A stretch of 64,000 bases of DNA from JBBRHQ01 sp963725315 (GTDB taxonomy: Bacteria > Actinomycetota > Thermoleophilia > Solirubrobacterales > 70-9), in the NCBI GenBank assembly GCA_963725315.1, contig CAVRYA010000009.1, positions 62,001-126,000 on the forward strand. Reading direction: 5' to 3'. Below are positions 29,236 to 40,465 of the stretch, piece after piece. Each line of letters starts with the position of its first letter. Positions within the stretch are counted from its first letter, which is position 1. The notes below the pieces were generated by a model. That model did not search any database and was not told the origin of the DNA. It worked only from the letters and a program-made list of their open reading frames with translations. Made by a program: the position numbers and the translations under genes.

Positions 29236-30259
29236 ATGAGCAAGGCGGACATCGCCGCCGGCATCCTCTGGTTCGGCGTGACCGCCTACGCGCTCTTCGG
29301 CGGCGCCGACTTCGGCGGCGGCGTCTGGGACCTGTTCGCCGGCGACGCCGAGAGGGGCGAGCGGCCGCGGGCGCTGATCCAGCACTCGCTGACCCCGGTC
29401 TGGGAGGCCAACCACGTCTGGCTGATCTTCATCCTCGTCGTCCTCTGGACGGCGTTCCCGAAGGCCTTCGCGGCGATCATGACCACTCTCTACATCCCGC
29501 TGGCGCTGGCCGCGGTGGGGATAGTCCTGCGCGGCGCCGGCTTCGCCTTCCGCAAGGAGATCGAGGGCCTTGGCGGCCGCCGGGCCGCCGGCGCCACCTT
29601 CGCCCTCTCGTCGGTGCTGACGCCGTTCTTCATGGGGACCGTGGCGGCGCGATCGCGACCGGCAGCGTCCCGGCTTCGGGTGACGGCGACCCGATCTCGA
29701 GCTGGCTGGCAACCCGGCGCCGCTCTTCTTCGGCGTCGTGTTCGTCGCCACCTGCGCCTACCTGGCGGCGGTGCTGCTGATCGGTGACGCCTGCGCGGCC
29801 GGGACGACAGGGACCTGGAGCGATACTTCGCCCGCCGCGCGATCGGGGCACGGTTGGCGCAGGCGTCGCGGCTGCGCGCGGACTGGTCGACGCTCCACGC
29901 CAACGGCCGCTACGTACTACGACGGGCTGACAAGCCGACGCGCTGCCGCTGGTGATCCTCTCGGCCGTCTGCGGCCTCGCCGTGCTCGTCCTGCTGGTTC
30001 GAGCGCGAGTCACCGGTGGCATCCGCCCGCTCGCCGGTGCGACCGTGGTCGCGGTGATCTGGGGCTGGGGCGTCGCCCAGTTCCCGTACCTGCTGCCGAC
30101 CAGCCTCAAGATCGGCGAGCCGCGGCGCCCCGGTCCGACCCTGACCACGGTGCTGGTCGTCTTCCTGATAGCAGCCGTGGTCGTGCTTCCCTCGCTCGCC
30201 CTTCTCTACGTCCTCAGCCAGCGCGACATCGTCGAGCGGGGATCACACCGTCGGTGTGA
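29236..30259 (+). CDS. cydB: Cytochrome bd quinol oxidase subunit II (several frame breaks)
   Basis: Starts ATG with ILWFGVTAYALFGGADFGGG and then VWEANHVWLIFILVVLWTAF, both diagnostic of CydB (the GADFGxG and W.A.HVWLI motifs). Later membrane pieces appear in other frames: FFMGTVAGAIATG, APLFFGVVFVATCAYLAAVL, and the final helix TTVLVVFLIAAVVVLPSLAL followed by LLYVLSQ. Single-base changes near 29650 and 29713 and others between 29800 and 30150 break it. The exact 3' end is uncertain: one frame ends at TGA 30257-30259, another runs on into the following HAD gene. Confidence 0.8.
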
Positions 30260-30923
30260 GCCGGGCGCGGTCCTCTTCGACATCGACGGCACCATCCTGG
30301 TCACCGGGGGGGCGGGGGCCGCTGCCTGGCAGCGGGCCTTCCGCGAGCAGCACGGGATCGACGCCGACGTCGCCGAGCACACCGACGCCGGGATGACCGA
30401 CCCGGAGATCACCGAGATCATCTTCAAGGAGGTGATCGGGCGCGAGGGCACCACGGCGGAGCGGGCCAGGGTGGTCGCCGGCTACCTCTACCACCTCCAC
30501 GACACGGTGCGCGAGGCGGAGGGCTACCGGGTGATGCCGGGGATCGAGCAGACGCTCACCGGGTTGATCGACGACGGAACCCTGTGCGGGATCGTCACCG
30601 GCAACCTCGAGGCCGCCGCCCACATCAAGCTCTCCCGGGCCGGGCTCAACCGCTTCTTCAGCTTCGGCGGATACGGCTCCGACTCGCGCTCGCGTACCGA
30701 GCTGACCAAACGGGCACTGCAGCGCGCCGAGACGGTCTCCGGCGACACGGTCGATATCTCTTCCGCGATCGCGATCGGCGACACCCCGCGCGACGTCGAT
30801 GCGGGGCACGGTGCGGGGATCAGGGTGATCGGCGTCGCCACCGGCAGCTACAGCGTCGATCAGCTGCGCGATGCGGGCGCCGACTGGGCGGTCGAGGACC
30901 TGGGGGCAGGCCTGCCGAGCTGA
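30258..30923 (+). CDS. HAD-superfamily hydrolase (phosphatase)
   Basis: About 220 residues. Motif I AVLFDIDGTIL supplies the two catalytic Asp; motif II is in GIVTGN; motif IV is AIAIGDTPRDVDAG. The cap domain (HGIDADVAEHTDAGMTDPEI) is the C1 type of phosphoglycolate-phosphatase-like enzymes. No good start codon is visible: the frame runs in from the end of cydB without a stop, so either a nearby base error hides the start or the two are fused. The boundary given is approximate. Substrate unknown; probably a small phosphate ester. Confidence 0.75.
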   Translation, partial: EPGAVLFDIDGTILVTGGAGAAAWQRAFREQHGIDADVAEHTDAGMTDPEITEIIFKEVIGREGTTAERARVVAGYLYHLHDTVREAEGYRVMPGIEQTLTGLIDDGTLCGIVTGNLEAAAHIKLSRAGLNRFFSFGGYGSDSRSRTELTKRALQRAETVSGDTVDISSAIAIGDTPRDVDAGHGAGIRVIGVATGSYSVDQLRDAGADWAVEDLGAGLPS

Positions 30924-30966
30924 GAGATCGACCGCACGCCGGGTGAAGAGGCGTTGAGGGTCGGGC

Positions 30967-33402
30967 TCAGGGGGCGCCCGGGCCCTCGTAGAAGTCGAGC
31001 CAGCGGCCGCATGACCTGGCCAGCGGCATCGTCCGGTGCGGCCCCGCCGCCACCGCCACCAGCCGCCCCAGGTAGGAGCGGCCGTCGTAGCCGCTCAGGG
31101 CCTGCAGGGTGCTGGCCGCGGCAGCCCTGACTGTGAAGCGGACCGCGGCGGCCTTTCGCGTGGTGATCTCGCCCGCCGGCCAGTACTGGCCGTCGTTGGA
31201 GAGGCTGATCGTGTTGGGCCGCTGACCGTCGAGGGCGGGCACCAGGGTCCGGCTGAAGCCGGGGGCGCTGAGGGTGAGGCCGACCGACGAGAAGTACTGC
31301 AGGGAGAGCCGCCAGCGCCCGGCCGGGAGCCTCAGCGCCTGCGAGGTGCTCTGGCCCGTCTTCAAAGTCGGACCCTCCTCCCAGCCATCCTTCGGGCCGA
31401 TCACCGAGGTGGGGAAGATCGTGGCGCGCCCCCGTTGGGCTACGAAGACCCTGGTCTCGGGAGCGGCGCAATCGACCAGCGCCGCGGGCTCGGTGCCCTC
31501 GAGCAGGGTCTTGCGGTCCTGCGGCGTCCTTCCCTCCCGCTTCCAGAGGATGAACGACGGGGTCCTGCCGATCACCCTGAAGTTGTGGGGCGCGGCGCTG
31601 TTCCAGGCTGCCGAGCCGGTGATCACGTAGCTGTGGTGGTTGAGCGTCCCGTAGGTGAACGAGTCGAAGTCGATCGGGCTGTAGGCGTCGCCGGTGTCGA
31701 ACGGCTTGGTGGGGCTCTGGACGACGTCCGGAGCCGGGAACTCGACCAGCGGCACGTCGACGTTGGTGCCCGACAGCTCGTAGGCGGCAAACCGGTCCTG
31801 GCCGGCGAAGAGCACCGAATCGCCATGCAGCTCCGTGGCGAGGGCGCTCAGCTCGGCCCCGTGCCCCGGTGGCCCGACCGGGGCTTCGCGCAGCGCCAGG
31901 AAGCTCGAGTAGGCGGCCCCGGCGAGGAAGGCCGCGGCGAGGGCTGCCCATCCGAGCCGGCCCGGCCGCCCCAGCCTCAGGGAGCCGCGCCAGCCGGCGC
32001 CGGGGCCCGAGAGCAGCGCCCGGGAGGCGATCAGCATCGCCAGCGGCGAGCCGATCATCAGCGCCTTCGCCTGCGAGTAGTCGCCGCTGAAGGGGAGCGA
32101 GACCAGGTAGATCAGGGCGCAGGCGCCGAGGGCGACCGGCACCGCCGTCTCGCCGCGCCTCACCCACCAGACGACCCCGGCGGCGACCGCCACAAGCGCC
32201 AGGGCGACCCCGAGGCCGGCGAGCGGGGCGCCCCCGGCAGCGTCGAGCCGGTAGTTGGCGGCGGGCCACACCCCGAGTGCCTCGGCCGGTGAGACCGGGC
32301 CGAAGGTCTCGGTCCCGGCGACCTTGCCGAAGCCGCTCGCGAACCCGAACGGGCCGATGAAGGCGAGCACCGCCCCGGCGAGCGCGAGGCCCGCGATCCA
32401 GGCCAGGGTCGCCGGGCGGGCGAGGTGGCCAAGCAGCGAGCGCGGGGCCAGGGCTCGGCGTGCCTCGGGCAGGGTGAGGCTCCAGAGCGCCGCGATCGCG
32501 AGCGGCCAGGCCAGCCCGGCGAAGCTGTAGGAGAAGAAGATCCCGGCGAGGAGGACGCCGAGGGGGGCGAGGGCGCGCAGGCGCTCGCCTCCCCGGGCCG
32601 GAAGCGGCCGGATGGCGGGCAGGGCGATCGCGAAGGCGAGCACGAACAGAGCCTCGGCCGTCTCCTTGAAGGCGGCCTGGGCGAAGTAGGACGCTGCCAG
32701 GTAGGGAACGGCGACCAGCGTCGCCGCCAGCATCCGTCGGAGGCCACCCAGGCCGCGCAGCGCGCCGAGCGCGGTCAGCCCGGTGAGGATGGTGATCGCC
32801 TGCAGCTCGCCGATGAACGCCTGGCCGAGCCCGATGCCGGGAACGGCTGCTGTCGCGATCGCGACCCCGTGGGGGCCGAGCGGGTAACCGGCATCGGGCT
32901 TGACCCCGAAGCCGCTGCTCAGCCACTCGCTCCAGGCGAGGTGAAGCCCGAGGTCGTTGTTGAAGCCGACCCCGATCAGCCCCCAGCGGCCGCTGATCGC
33001 GAACGGGATCGAGACGACCAGCGCCAGCAGGAGGGCAACGGCCGCGCCGGAAGCCACGGCGCCGCCGAGGCGGTAGGGAATCCGCAGCCCGGCCAGGCCG
33101 ATCGCGCCCAGTACGAGCAGGCCGATGATCGCAGTCGACCGATGACCGGGCAGCCTGACCAGCAAGCCGGCGACCGCGATCATCGCCCCGAACCCGACGG
33201 CCGGCTCCAGCCAGGACCAGCTTCCCCGGCCGCTCACCGCGAGGATCGAGCGGCCAAGCAGAAGCGAAGCGGCGCAGATCAGCGCCGCCGAGGCGTAGGT
33301 CCCGATCATCAGCGCGCAAACTATGGCAGCGGCCCTGCCGCCACGGACGGCACGCTCGCGCCGTCGGCCCGCCAGAATGGGAGGCGATGAAGTGCCCCTC
33401 AT
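30967..33402 (-). CDS. Large polytopic membrane protein (GT-C glycosyltransferase-like)
   Basis: Up to 811 residues: about 12-14 hydrophobic segments over the first ~480 residues, then a soluble ~300-residue C-terminal domain. An acidic loop after the early helices (GFNNDLGLHLAWSEWLSSGF) resembles the extracytoplasmic Asp-containing loop of GT-C sugar or arabinosyl transferases, but no diagnostic motif is certain. The C-terminal part is beta-rich by appearance and could bind sugar. The annotated ATG overlaps the divergent kinase gene by 16 bases. A start near 33309-33321 (just before the first helix) would leave a normal promoter space and is more likely. Function is unproven. Confidence 0.65.
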   Translation of the reverse strand: MRGTSSPPILAGRRRERAVRGGRAAAIVCALMIGTYASAALICAASLLLGRSILAVSGRGSWSWLEPAVGFGAMIAVAGLLVRLPGHRSTAIIGLLVLGAIGLAGLRIPYRLGGAVASGAAVALLLALVVSIPFAISGRWGLIGVGFNNDLGLHLAWSEWLSSGFGVKPDAGYPLGPHGVAIATAAVPGIGLGQAFIGELQAITILTGLTALGALRGLGGLRRMLAATLVAVPYLAASYFAQAAFKETAEALFVLAFAIALPAIRPLPARGGERLRALAPLGVLLAGIFFSYSFAGLAWPLAIAALWSLTLPEARRALAPRSLLGHLARPATLAWIAGLALAGAVLAFIGPFGFASGFGKVAGTETFGPVSPAEALGVWPAANYRLDAAGGAPLAGLGVALALVAVAAGVVWWVRRGETAVPVALGACALIYLVSLPFSGDYSQAKALMIGSPLAMLIASRALLSGPGAGWRGSLRLGRPGRLGWAALAAAFLAGAAYSSFLALREAPVGPPGHGAELSALATELHGDSVLFAGQDRFAAYELSGTNVDVPLVEFPAPDVVQSPTKPFDTGDAYSPIDFDSFTYGTLNHHSYVITGSAAWNSAAPHNFRVIGRTPSFILWKREGRTPQDRKTLLEGTEPAALVDCAAPETRVFVAQRGRATIFPTSVIGPKDGWEEGPTLKTGQSTSQALRLPAGRWRLSLQYFSSVGLTLSAPGFSRTLVPALDGQRPNTISLSNDGQYWPAGEITTRKAAAVRFTVRAAAASTLQALSGYDGRSYLGRLVAVAAGPHRTMPLARSCGRWLDFYEGPGAP

Positions 33403-36400
33403 GTGGCAACGAGAACCGGCCGGAGGCGACGTTCTGCGACGCCTGCGGGACGCGGCTCGCGCAACCGCAGGCCGACGGCGCGCCCGCCCCCGAGCCCGCC
33501 TCGTCTGTCCCGGTCCCGCTTCCCGAGGGTGTCCCGCCCCAGGTCGCCGGGCATCTGGAGATGGTCGGCTTCATCGGCCGCGCCGGGCGCAAGGACGTCT
33601 TCCTGGCCCGCGACCTCTCCGAGCCGGGCAAGGAGGTCGCGGTGGCGTTGTTCAACACGGCGGGACTCGGCGAAACGGCGCTGGCGAGGGCGCGGCGCGA
33701 GATGCAGGCGATGGAGCGGCTCGGCGAGCATCCTCATCTCGTCCCCGTCTTTGAGACCGGTGAGCAGGACGGTCGGGCCTTCATCGTCAGCGACTACATG
33801 GCGGGGGGGGACGTCAAGGGCCTGCTCGCGGCTGCGCCCGAGGGCAGGCTGGAGGTGGAGCGGGCGCTGGGCATCGGGATCGACGTCTGCCGGGCGCTCG
33901 AGCACGCCCACGCCTGCGGGATCGTCCACCGGGACCTGAAGCCGGGGAACGTCTGGCTCGACACCGATGGCCGCGCCCGGCTCGGCGACTTCGGCCTCGC
34001 CGCCACCGGGCCGGGGCGCGGGGGAGGGATGGTCGGCACGGTCGCCTACCTCCCGCCCGAGCAGGCCCTGGGGCGCACCACCGGACCGCGGGCGGACCTC
34101 TACTCCCTCGGAGTGATGCTCTACGAGATGGTCTGCGGACAGCCCCCCTTCACCGGAGGCGAGGCGGTGGCGGTCATCGGCCAGCACCTCAGCACGGAGC
34201 CGGTCGCGCCGTCTCGCCACAACCCGGCGGTGCCACACGAGCTCGACCTGCTGATCGCCGAGCTGCTGGCCAAGTCGCCCAAGGATCGACCCGAGTCGGC
34301 GGCGGCCGTGCGGGAGCGCCTCGAGCAGATCCGCGACGCGCCGGCCCCGGCCGCCGATACGGGCCGCCCGCGCCGAGAACCCGCTCGAGAGCCTCGCCGG
34401 CGGCGTCTTCGTCGGTCGCGAGGCGGAGCTCTCCGAGCTCTGCGCGGCGGCCGACGAAGCTCTCGGGGGCCGCGCCCAGCTGGTCCTGCTGGCGGGCGAG
34501 CCGGGGATCGGCAAGACGCGGACGGCGGAGGAGGTTGCGACCTTCGCCCGGGTTCGGGGGGCGAACGTCCACTGGGGGCGCTGCCTGGAGAGCGAGGGCG
34601 CGCCTCCCTACTGGCCCTGGGTGCAGGCGATCCGCTCCTACGCCCGCGAGGCCGACCCCGTCGCGCTCGCCTGGGAGATGGGCGCGGGGGCGGCCGAGAT
34701 CGCCCGGGTCGTCCCCGAGGTGGCGGAGAGGGTCGGCGAGGCGACTTCGGAGCTGGGAGAGGACGAGCAGTCGCGCTTCCGGTTCTTCGACGCGATCGCG
34801 ACCTTCCTCGCCAACGCCTCCGCATCGCGCCCGCTGGTCGTCGTCCTCGACGACCTGCACTGGGCGGACGAGCCCTCGCTGCTGCTGCTCGAGTTCATCG
34901 CCCGCGGGCTCTCCTCCTCCTCGCTGCTGCTGATCGGCACCTACCGCGACGTCGAGCTGGGCCGCCACCACCCGCTCTCGCGCGTGCTCGGCGAGCTCTC
35001 CGGGCTGGAGCGCTGCTGCCGGGTGCTGCTGCGCGGGTTGGGGGAGGCGGAGATCGCCACCTACGTCGAGCGCTCTGCCGGGACCGCGGCCCCGCCCACC
35101 CTGGTCGCCGAGGTGCACCGCCAGACCGAGGGAAACCCGTTCTTCGTCGGCGAGGTGGTGCGCCTGCTGGCCAGCGAGGGCGCGCTCGACGGCGCCGGCG
35201 ACCGGCTGCTGATCCCGCAGGGCGTTCGTGACGTCGTCGGCCGCCGACTCGACCGCCTCTCCGGGGAGGCCAACGAGGCGCTTCGCAGCGCCGCGGCGAT
35301 CGGGCGCGACTTCGACGAAGAGGCCCTGGCGAGGATCGCCGACCTCGAGCTCCCTGCGCTGGAAGCCGCGCTACAGGAGGCCGTCAGCGCCCAGTTCCTC
35401 GACCCCCGGCGCGATGACGGTCGCTACCGCTTCGCACACGCGCTGGTCCGGGAGACGCTGTATGAGGAGCTGAGCGCCGCCCAGCGCCCGGCGCTCCACA
35501 GCCGGATCGCGACCACGCTGGAGGAGCTCTACGCCGCCGAGCCGGGGAGGACCTCCCGCCGCCTCGCCGAGCTCGCCCACCACTTCAACGAGGCGGCCGG
35601 AGCCGGCGACCCGCAGAAGGCCGTCGACTACGCCGAGCGGGCGGGCGATCAGGCCAGCGGGCAGCTCGGCTACGAGGAGGCCGCCGACCACTACCGCCGC
35701 GCCCTGGAGGCGGGGGAGATCGCCGGCATCGACCGCCGCCGGCGTTGCCTGCTCCTGCTCCAGCTCGGCGAGGCCAGGATGAGGGGAGGGCACCTGGGTG
35801 AGGCGAGGCAGACGATGGAGAGCGCCGCGGAGGAGGCGGCCCGGCTTGGCGATCCAGAGCTGATGACCCGGGCCGCGGTTGGGGTCTCCTTCACCGCCGA
35901 GGTCGGAGGCTTCGACGAGAAGATGGCCGAGGTGCTCGAGGCGGCGCTGGAGGCGGTCGGGCCCGGCGACAGCCCGCCGCGGGCGATCCTCCTCTCCTGG
36001 CTGGCCCAGGACTACTACTGGATCGACCCCCAGGGCCGCTGCGCCGATCTCCACAACGAGGCGATCGCGATGGCGCGGCGGTTGGGCGACGAGGGCACCC
36101 TCGCGCATGCGCTCAGCCGGGCCAACTTCGTCGACCCGACCCCGGAGGCGGCCCGCAAGGGGGTCGAGACGAACACCGAGGTGATCGGCCTGGCGCGAAA
36201 GCTGGGCGACCGCGAGCTCGAGGTGCGCTCGCACGTGCTGCGGCTCAACAACCACCTCGCCCTCGGCGAGATCCCCGCGGTCGACCGCGATCTCGACACC
36301 TACGTGCGGCTGGCGACCGAGCTGCGCCAGCCCACCTTCCTCTGGCACATCCCGCTCCTGCGCGGGATGCGAGCGATGATCGACGGGCGCTTCGAGGAGG

Positions 36401-37725
36401 CCGAGGAGCTGGCGCTCGAGGCCCGCGCCGGCGGAGAGCGCGCCGGCGAGCCCCTGGCCCAGCAGTTCTTCGCGATCCAGGCGCTGACCATCTACCGCCA
36501 GCAGGGCCGCTTGCCGGAAATCGCCGAGAGCGTCGCCGACCTGGCCGGGCGTTACCCGGCCGTGCGGGCCTGGAGCGTCGCCAAGGCCGCCGTCCTCGGC
36601 GATCTCGGGCGCCTCGAGGAGGCCGGGATCGAGTTCGAACGGCTCGTCGAGGGCGAGTTCGCGGGTATTCCCCAGGACGCGCAGTGGGCGATCTCGAACG
36701 CGCTGTTGATAGACGCCGCCTTCGCGCTCGGCGACGGCGAGCGCGCCCGCTTCCTGCGCGAACGCCTCGCCCCGTACCGTGGGCTGGTGGTCGTGGCCGG
36801 TCGCTCGGCCGCCGCCCGCGGCCCGGTCGCCCGCTACCTCGGCCTCGCCGCCGAGACCGCAGGCGACACCGAGGCCGCGATCGCCGACTACGAGGAGGCG
36901 ATCGCGATGTCGCGCCGCATGGGCGACAGGCCCTTCACAGCCGAGTCGGCGATCGAGCTGGCGCGGGTGCTGCTCGGCCGCGGGGCGCCCGGCGACCCGG
37001 AGCGCGCCGCGGATCTCCTCGACCGCTCCCTCGACGCCGCTCAGAGGCTGCGGATGGCGGGAACCTCGAAGCGGGCCCTGGCGCTGAAGCTCGAGGCGCA
37101 GGGGCTGAGCGGGATCGACGTCGAGGACACGATCGACGACGTGATCGGCGCGGTCGAGCAGGAGCGCCCCGACGTCCGCTCCTACGCCGCTCCGGACGGC
37201 AGCGTGACGATCCTCTTCAGCGACATCGAGAGCTCGACGGCGATGACCGAGCGCCTCGGCGACGAGCGCTGGCTCGGCGTCCTGCGTGACCACAACGCCG
37301 TCTTCCGCGAGCAGCTGAAGGCCTTCGACGGCTACGAGGTGAAGAACCAGGGCGACGGCTTCATGCTCGTCTTCCCCAGCCCGGTGGGCGCTCTGCGCTG
37401 CGCGATCGAGGTCCAGCGCGCCTTCGAGGAGCGCGCCGCCGAGCGCCCCGACGAGCGGATCCGCGTCCGCATCGGCCTGCACACCGGCGAGGCGATCGCC
37501 GAGGAGGGCGACTTCTTCGGCCGCAACGTGATCCTCGCGGCGCGGATCGCCGCCCAGGCGCGCGGCGGGGAGATCCTCGTCTCCGAGGCGCTGCACGAGC
37601 AGTGCGGGGAGGAGGGGATCGCCTTCGGCGAGTCCCGCGAGCTGGAGCTCAAGGGGCTGGCAGGGACCCACACGGTCTTCCGGGCGGAATGGCAGCGCCG
37701 CGGCGCGGCGATGAGCGGGGTCTGA
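33387..37725 (+). CDS. Zinc-ribbon/protein kinase/AAA ATPase/TPR/class III cyclase fusion (one frame break)
   Basis: About 1445 residues after removing one extra base near 34370. Domain order: N-terminal zinc ribbon (CPSCGNENRP...CDACGTRL), Ser/Thr kinase (~60-310: HRDLKPGNVWL, DFGLAATGPG, GTVAYLPPEQALG), P-loop ATPase (VFVGREAELSEL; Walker A LLAGEPGIGKTRTAEE; Walker B VVVLDDLHWADEPS), a long helical TPR-like region, and a C-terminal nucleotide cyclase (VTILFSDIESSTAM with the metal Asp; VKNQGDGFMLVF; HTGEAIAEEGDFFGRNV). The kinase VAIK lysine is replaced: EVAVALFNT. A ribosome site (GGGAGG) precedes ATG 33387. It is probably a cytoplasmic sensor-signalling protein making cAMP or cGMP. Confidence 0.85.
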
Positions 37726-37784
37726 GCCGGCTCGACTCGCCGGCCGACTCGACAAAGGGCGCCCGCGTCCGTAGGATCGTTCGC

Positions 37785-39100
37785 GTGTCTCGTCGTTTGC
37801 TTTTCTTGGCAGGGATCGCTTTCGTCTGCTTCGGGTCGCTCCCGGCGCTCGCCGCCGCCAAGCACCGCCCCGGGACGCTGGACCCGAGCTTCGGGCCCAA
37901 GGGCAGCAGCTTTCACGCCGGGGCGATCCCCGGCAGCCTGCTGCCCGACGGCTTCGACAACTTCGGCGGGATGGCCTTCGATAGCAACGGCAGGATTCTG
38001 CTCGCAGGTGACACCAACACCCCGGCCGGCAACGACTTCGTCCTCGGCCGGCTCAGCAAGAACGGCCGGTTCGATCAGGGCTTCGGCAGTCCCGCGACCC
38101 ATCTCGCGGTCGGTGATGTCGCCGCCGGAAGCGACGATGACGCCAAGGACGTCGCGGCCGGCCCCGATGCCACCACCTACGTCGCGACCGACACCAGCTC
38201 GGGTGGGGTGAACCGCTTCGGGGTCTCGCGAGTCAGCGCCAGCGGGTTCTTCGACAACGGCTTCGACGGGGACGGCCGGACGACGACGACGATCGGAACC
38301 AATGCCGCGCCGGGGGCGATCGCGGTCCAGCGCAACGGGCGGCCGGTGGTCGCGGGGCAGGCAACCGTCGGCGGCAAGGAGAGGCTCGCCCTGGTCCGCT
38401 ACCTGCCGAACGGCACCCCCGACCCCTCCTTCGGCGGGGCGACGGAATCGTCACCACGCCGCTCGACCAGGGCTTCATCGCCTTCGACGTCGAGGTGCAG
38501 AAGGACGGCAGGATCGTCGTCGCGGGGGGAACGCAGGTCGGCGGGCCCGGTTCGGCCAGGGTCGCGGTGGTCCGCTACCGGCCGAACGGCACCCTGGACC
38601 CGGGATTCGGCAGCGGGGGAGTCGTGCGGCTTGAAGGTCGGCAAGTTCGCAGTCGCCTTCGCCCTGGCTCTCGGCTCGCGGGGCAAGATCGTCGTCGGCG
38701 GCGTCTCGGAGGCGAACCTGAGCGGCTTCGCCGCCCGGCTGACCAGGGCGGGGAAGCGCGATCGCAGCTTGGCGGCGGCGACGGCTTGGTGCGCTCCAAC
38801 TTCCACCAGGGCTTCGCCTACGTCACCGACGTCGCCGTGCAGCGCAACGGCAAGATCGTCCTCGCCGGGTTCGGCGGCGACATCTTCGGCGTCCCGGGCG
38901 GGATGCTGGCGGTCAGGTTGACGCCGAAGGGGAAGCTCGACCGTGGCTTCGGCAGCCGCGGCTCGCGGCTGTTCCTGCTCGGGGCGACGGATTTCGCCCT
39001 GGTCCGGGTGGCGATCCAGCCCAGCGGGCGGATCGTCCTGGGCGGTGCGTTCTCGGTCTTTGGTACGGGTGGCTTCCTCGCCGCGAGGCTATACGGCTAG
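37785..39100 (+). CDS. Secreted delta-60 repeat protein, copy 1 (three frame breaks)
   Basis: GTG 37785 opens a signal peptide (SRRLLFLAGIAFVCFGSLPA) followed by PGTLDPSFGPKG, the start of delta-60 repeats, each ~55-60 residues with a LDxSFGxxG core and a (K/R)IVxAG strand. About six repeats follow. One-base changes near 38440, 38630 and 38772 (two deletions, one insertion) break the frame; corrected length is ~438 codons. Such proteins probably form beta-propellers at the cell surface; ligand unknown. First of three tandem paralogues. Confidence 0.8.
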
Positions 39101-39101
39101 C

Positions 39102-40415
39102 GTGGCGCGGCGAGCCCTCACGGTGCTGGCCGGACTGCTGCTCGCCACCGCGCTGCTCTCGCCGCTGGCCGAGGCCAAGCGGCACCGGCCGGGGGCCCTG
39201 GACCCGAGCTTCGGGGAAAAGGGCATCCCGGGGATCGGCGCGATCGTGGGCAGCACCTTCGTCGACGGAGTTGAGGATTTCGGGGGCATGGCGCTGAGCA
39301 GCGGCGGTCGGATCGTCCTCGCCGGCAGCACCCGGACTCCGGGCAACCTCGAGTATGCCCTCGGCGCCCTGCGCGCCAACGGAAGATTCGACGCAGGTTT
39401 CGGTCCCCCTCCGGATCACGTGGTCGTTGACGGGATCTCGGGTGACGATCATGTCAACGCGGCGGCAGCCGCGCCGGGCGGTCGCTTCTACATTGCCGCC
39501 GAGAGCTTCTCCGGGCAGTCCCGATTCGGGATCGCCAGGTTCACCTCCACCGGCGCCCTCGACCCCGGTTTCGGCGGCGGAACCACGACCACGACGATCG
39601 GCGCCGGTGCCGAGCCGGACGCGATCGCGGTTCAGAGGGACGGCAAGGTGCTCGTCACAGGCGAGGCGGACGTCGGCGGGGTCCAGCAGATAGCGCTGGT
39701 CCGCTACCTGCCAAGCGGTCTCCCCGATCCGGACTTCGGGGGCGGTGACGGTGTGGTGACGACCAAGGTCGGGGCCGGAGCCTTGGCACGGGACGTCGAG
39801 GCTGCGAAGGGCGGCAAGGTCGTGGTCGCCGGCTCCGGTGGGTCTGGCAGCGGTGACGCAGTGGTCCTCCGCTACCGCTCGAACGGAGCGCTCGACCCGA
39901 GCTTCGGGGCAGGGGGCATCGCCAGGGTGCGGGTCGGCAGCGCCTCTGCGGCGTTCGCCTGCGAGGTCGGCGCCCGGGGCAAGGTCGTGCTGGCTGGGGT
40001 CTCCGTGGGGAAGGCACCTGGCTTCGTGGCCAGGCTGACGCCGGCGGGGAGGCGTGACCACAGCTTCGGCGGGGGCGACGGCCTGGTGCGCTCCAATTTC
40101 CACCAGCGTTTCGCCTTCCTCACCGACCTCGCCCTGCAGCGCAACGGCAAGATCGTCCTCGCGGGGTTCGGCGGCGACGTTCCCGGGATCGTCGGCGGGA
40201 CCGTGATCGCACGGCTGCGCCCCAGCGGCGCCCTCGACAGGGGCTTCGCCAATCGCGGAGCCCGCCTCTTCCTCCTCGGCGGAACCGCCAGTGCCTTCCC
40301 GCGGCTTCAGATCCTGCGCAACGGAAAGATCCTCGTCGCCGGCAAGCTGGGCATCTTCCCCGAGACCACGGGCTTCTTCGCCGCGAGGCTGTTCGGCGAC
40401 CCGGTGCGCAGGTAG
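39102..40415 (+). CDS. Secreted delta-60 repeat protein, copy 2
   Basis: 437 residues, intact. GTG 39102 follows the previous stop by one base; signal peptide RRALTVLAGLLLATALLSPL, then PGALDPSFGEKGIPGIGA. Repeats carry GRIVLAGS, DGKVLVTGE, GKVVVAGS, GKVVLAGV and GKIVLAGF strands alternating with LDPGFGGG-type turns, consistent with a six- or seven-bladed propeller. The C-terminus (LFLLGG...GKILVAG...FFAARLFG) matches copies 1 and 3. Function unknown; likely exported. Confidence 0.85.
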   Translation: MARRALTVLAGLLLATALLSPLAEAKRHRPGALDPSFGEKGIPGIGAIVGSTFVDGVEDFGGMALSSGGRIVLAGSTRTPGNLEYALGALRANGRFDAGFGPPPDHVVVDGISGDDHVNAAAAAPGGRFYIAAESFSGQSRFGIARFTSTGALDPGFGGGTTTTTIGAGAEPDAIAVQRDGKVLVTGEADVGGVQQIALVRYLPSGLPDPDFGGGDGVVTTKVGAGALARDVEAAKGGKVVVAGSGGSGSGDAVVLRYRSNGALDPSFGAGGIARVRVGSASAAFACEVGARGKVVLAGVSVGKAPGFVARLTPAGRRDHSFGGGDGLVRSNFHQRFAFLTDLALQRNGKIVLAGFGGDVPGIVGGTVIARLRPSGALDRGFANRGARLFLLGGTASAFPRLQILRNGKILVAGKLGIFPETTGFFAARLFGDPVRR

Positions 40416-40465
40416 CCGCTCCGTTCGGGCTCGACTTGCGCAGTTGGCGGGTCTAGGCTCGGGTC

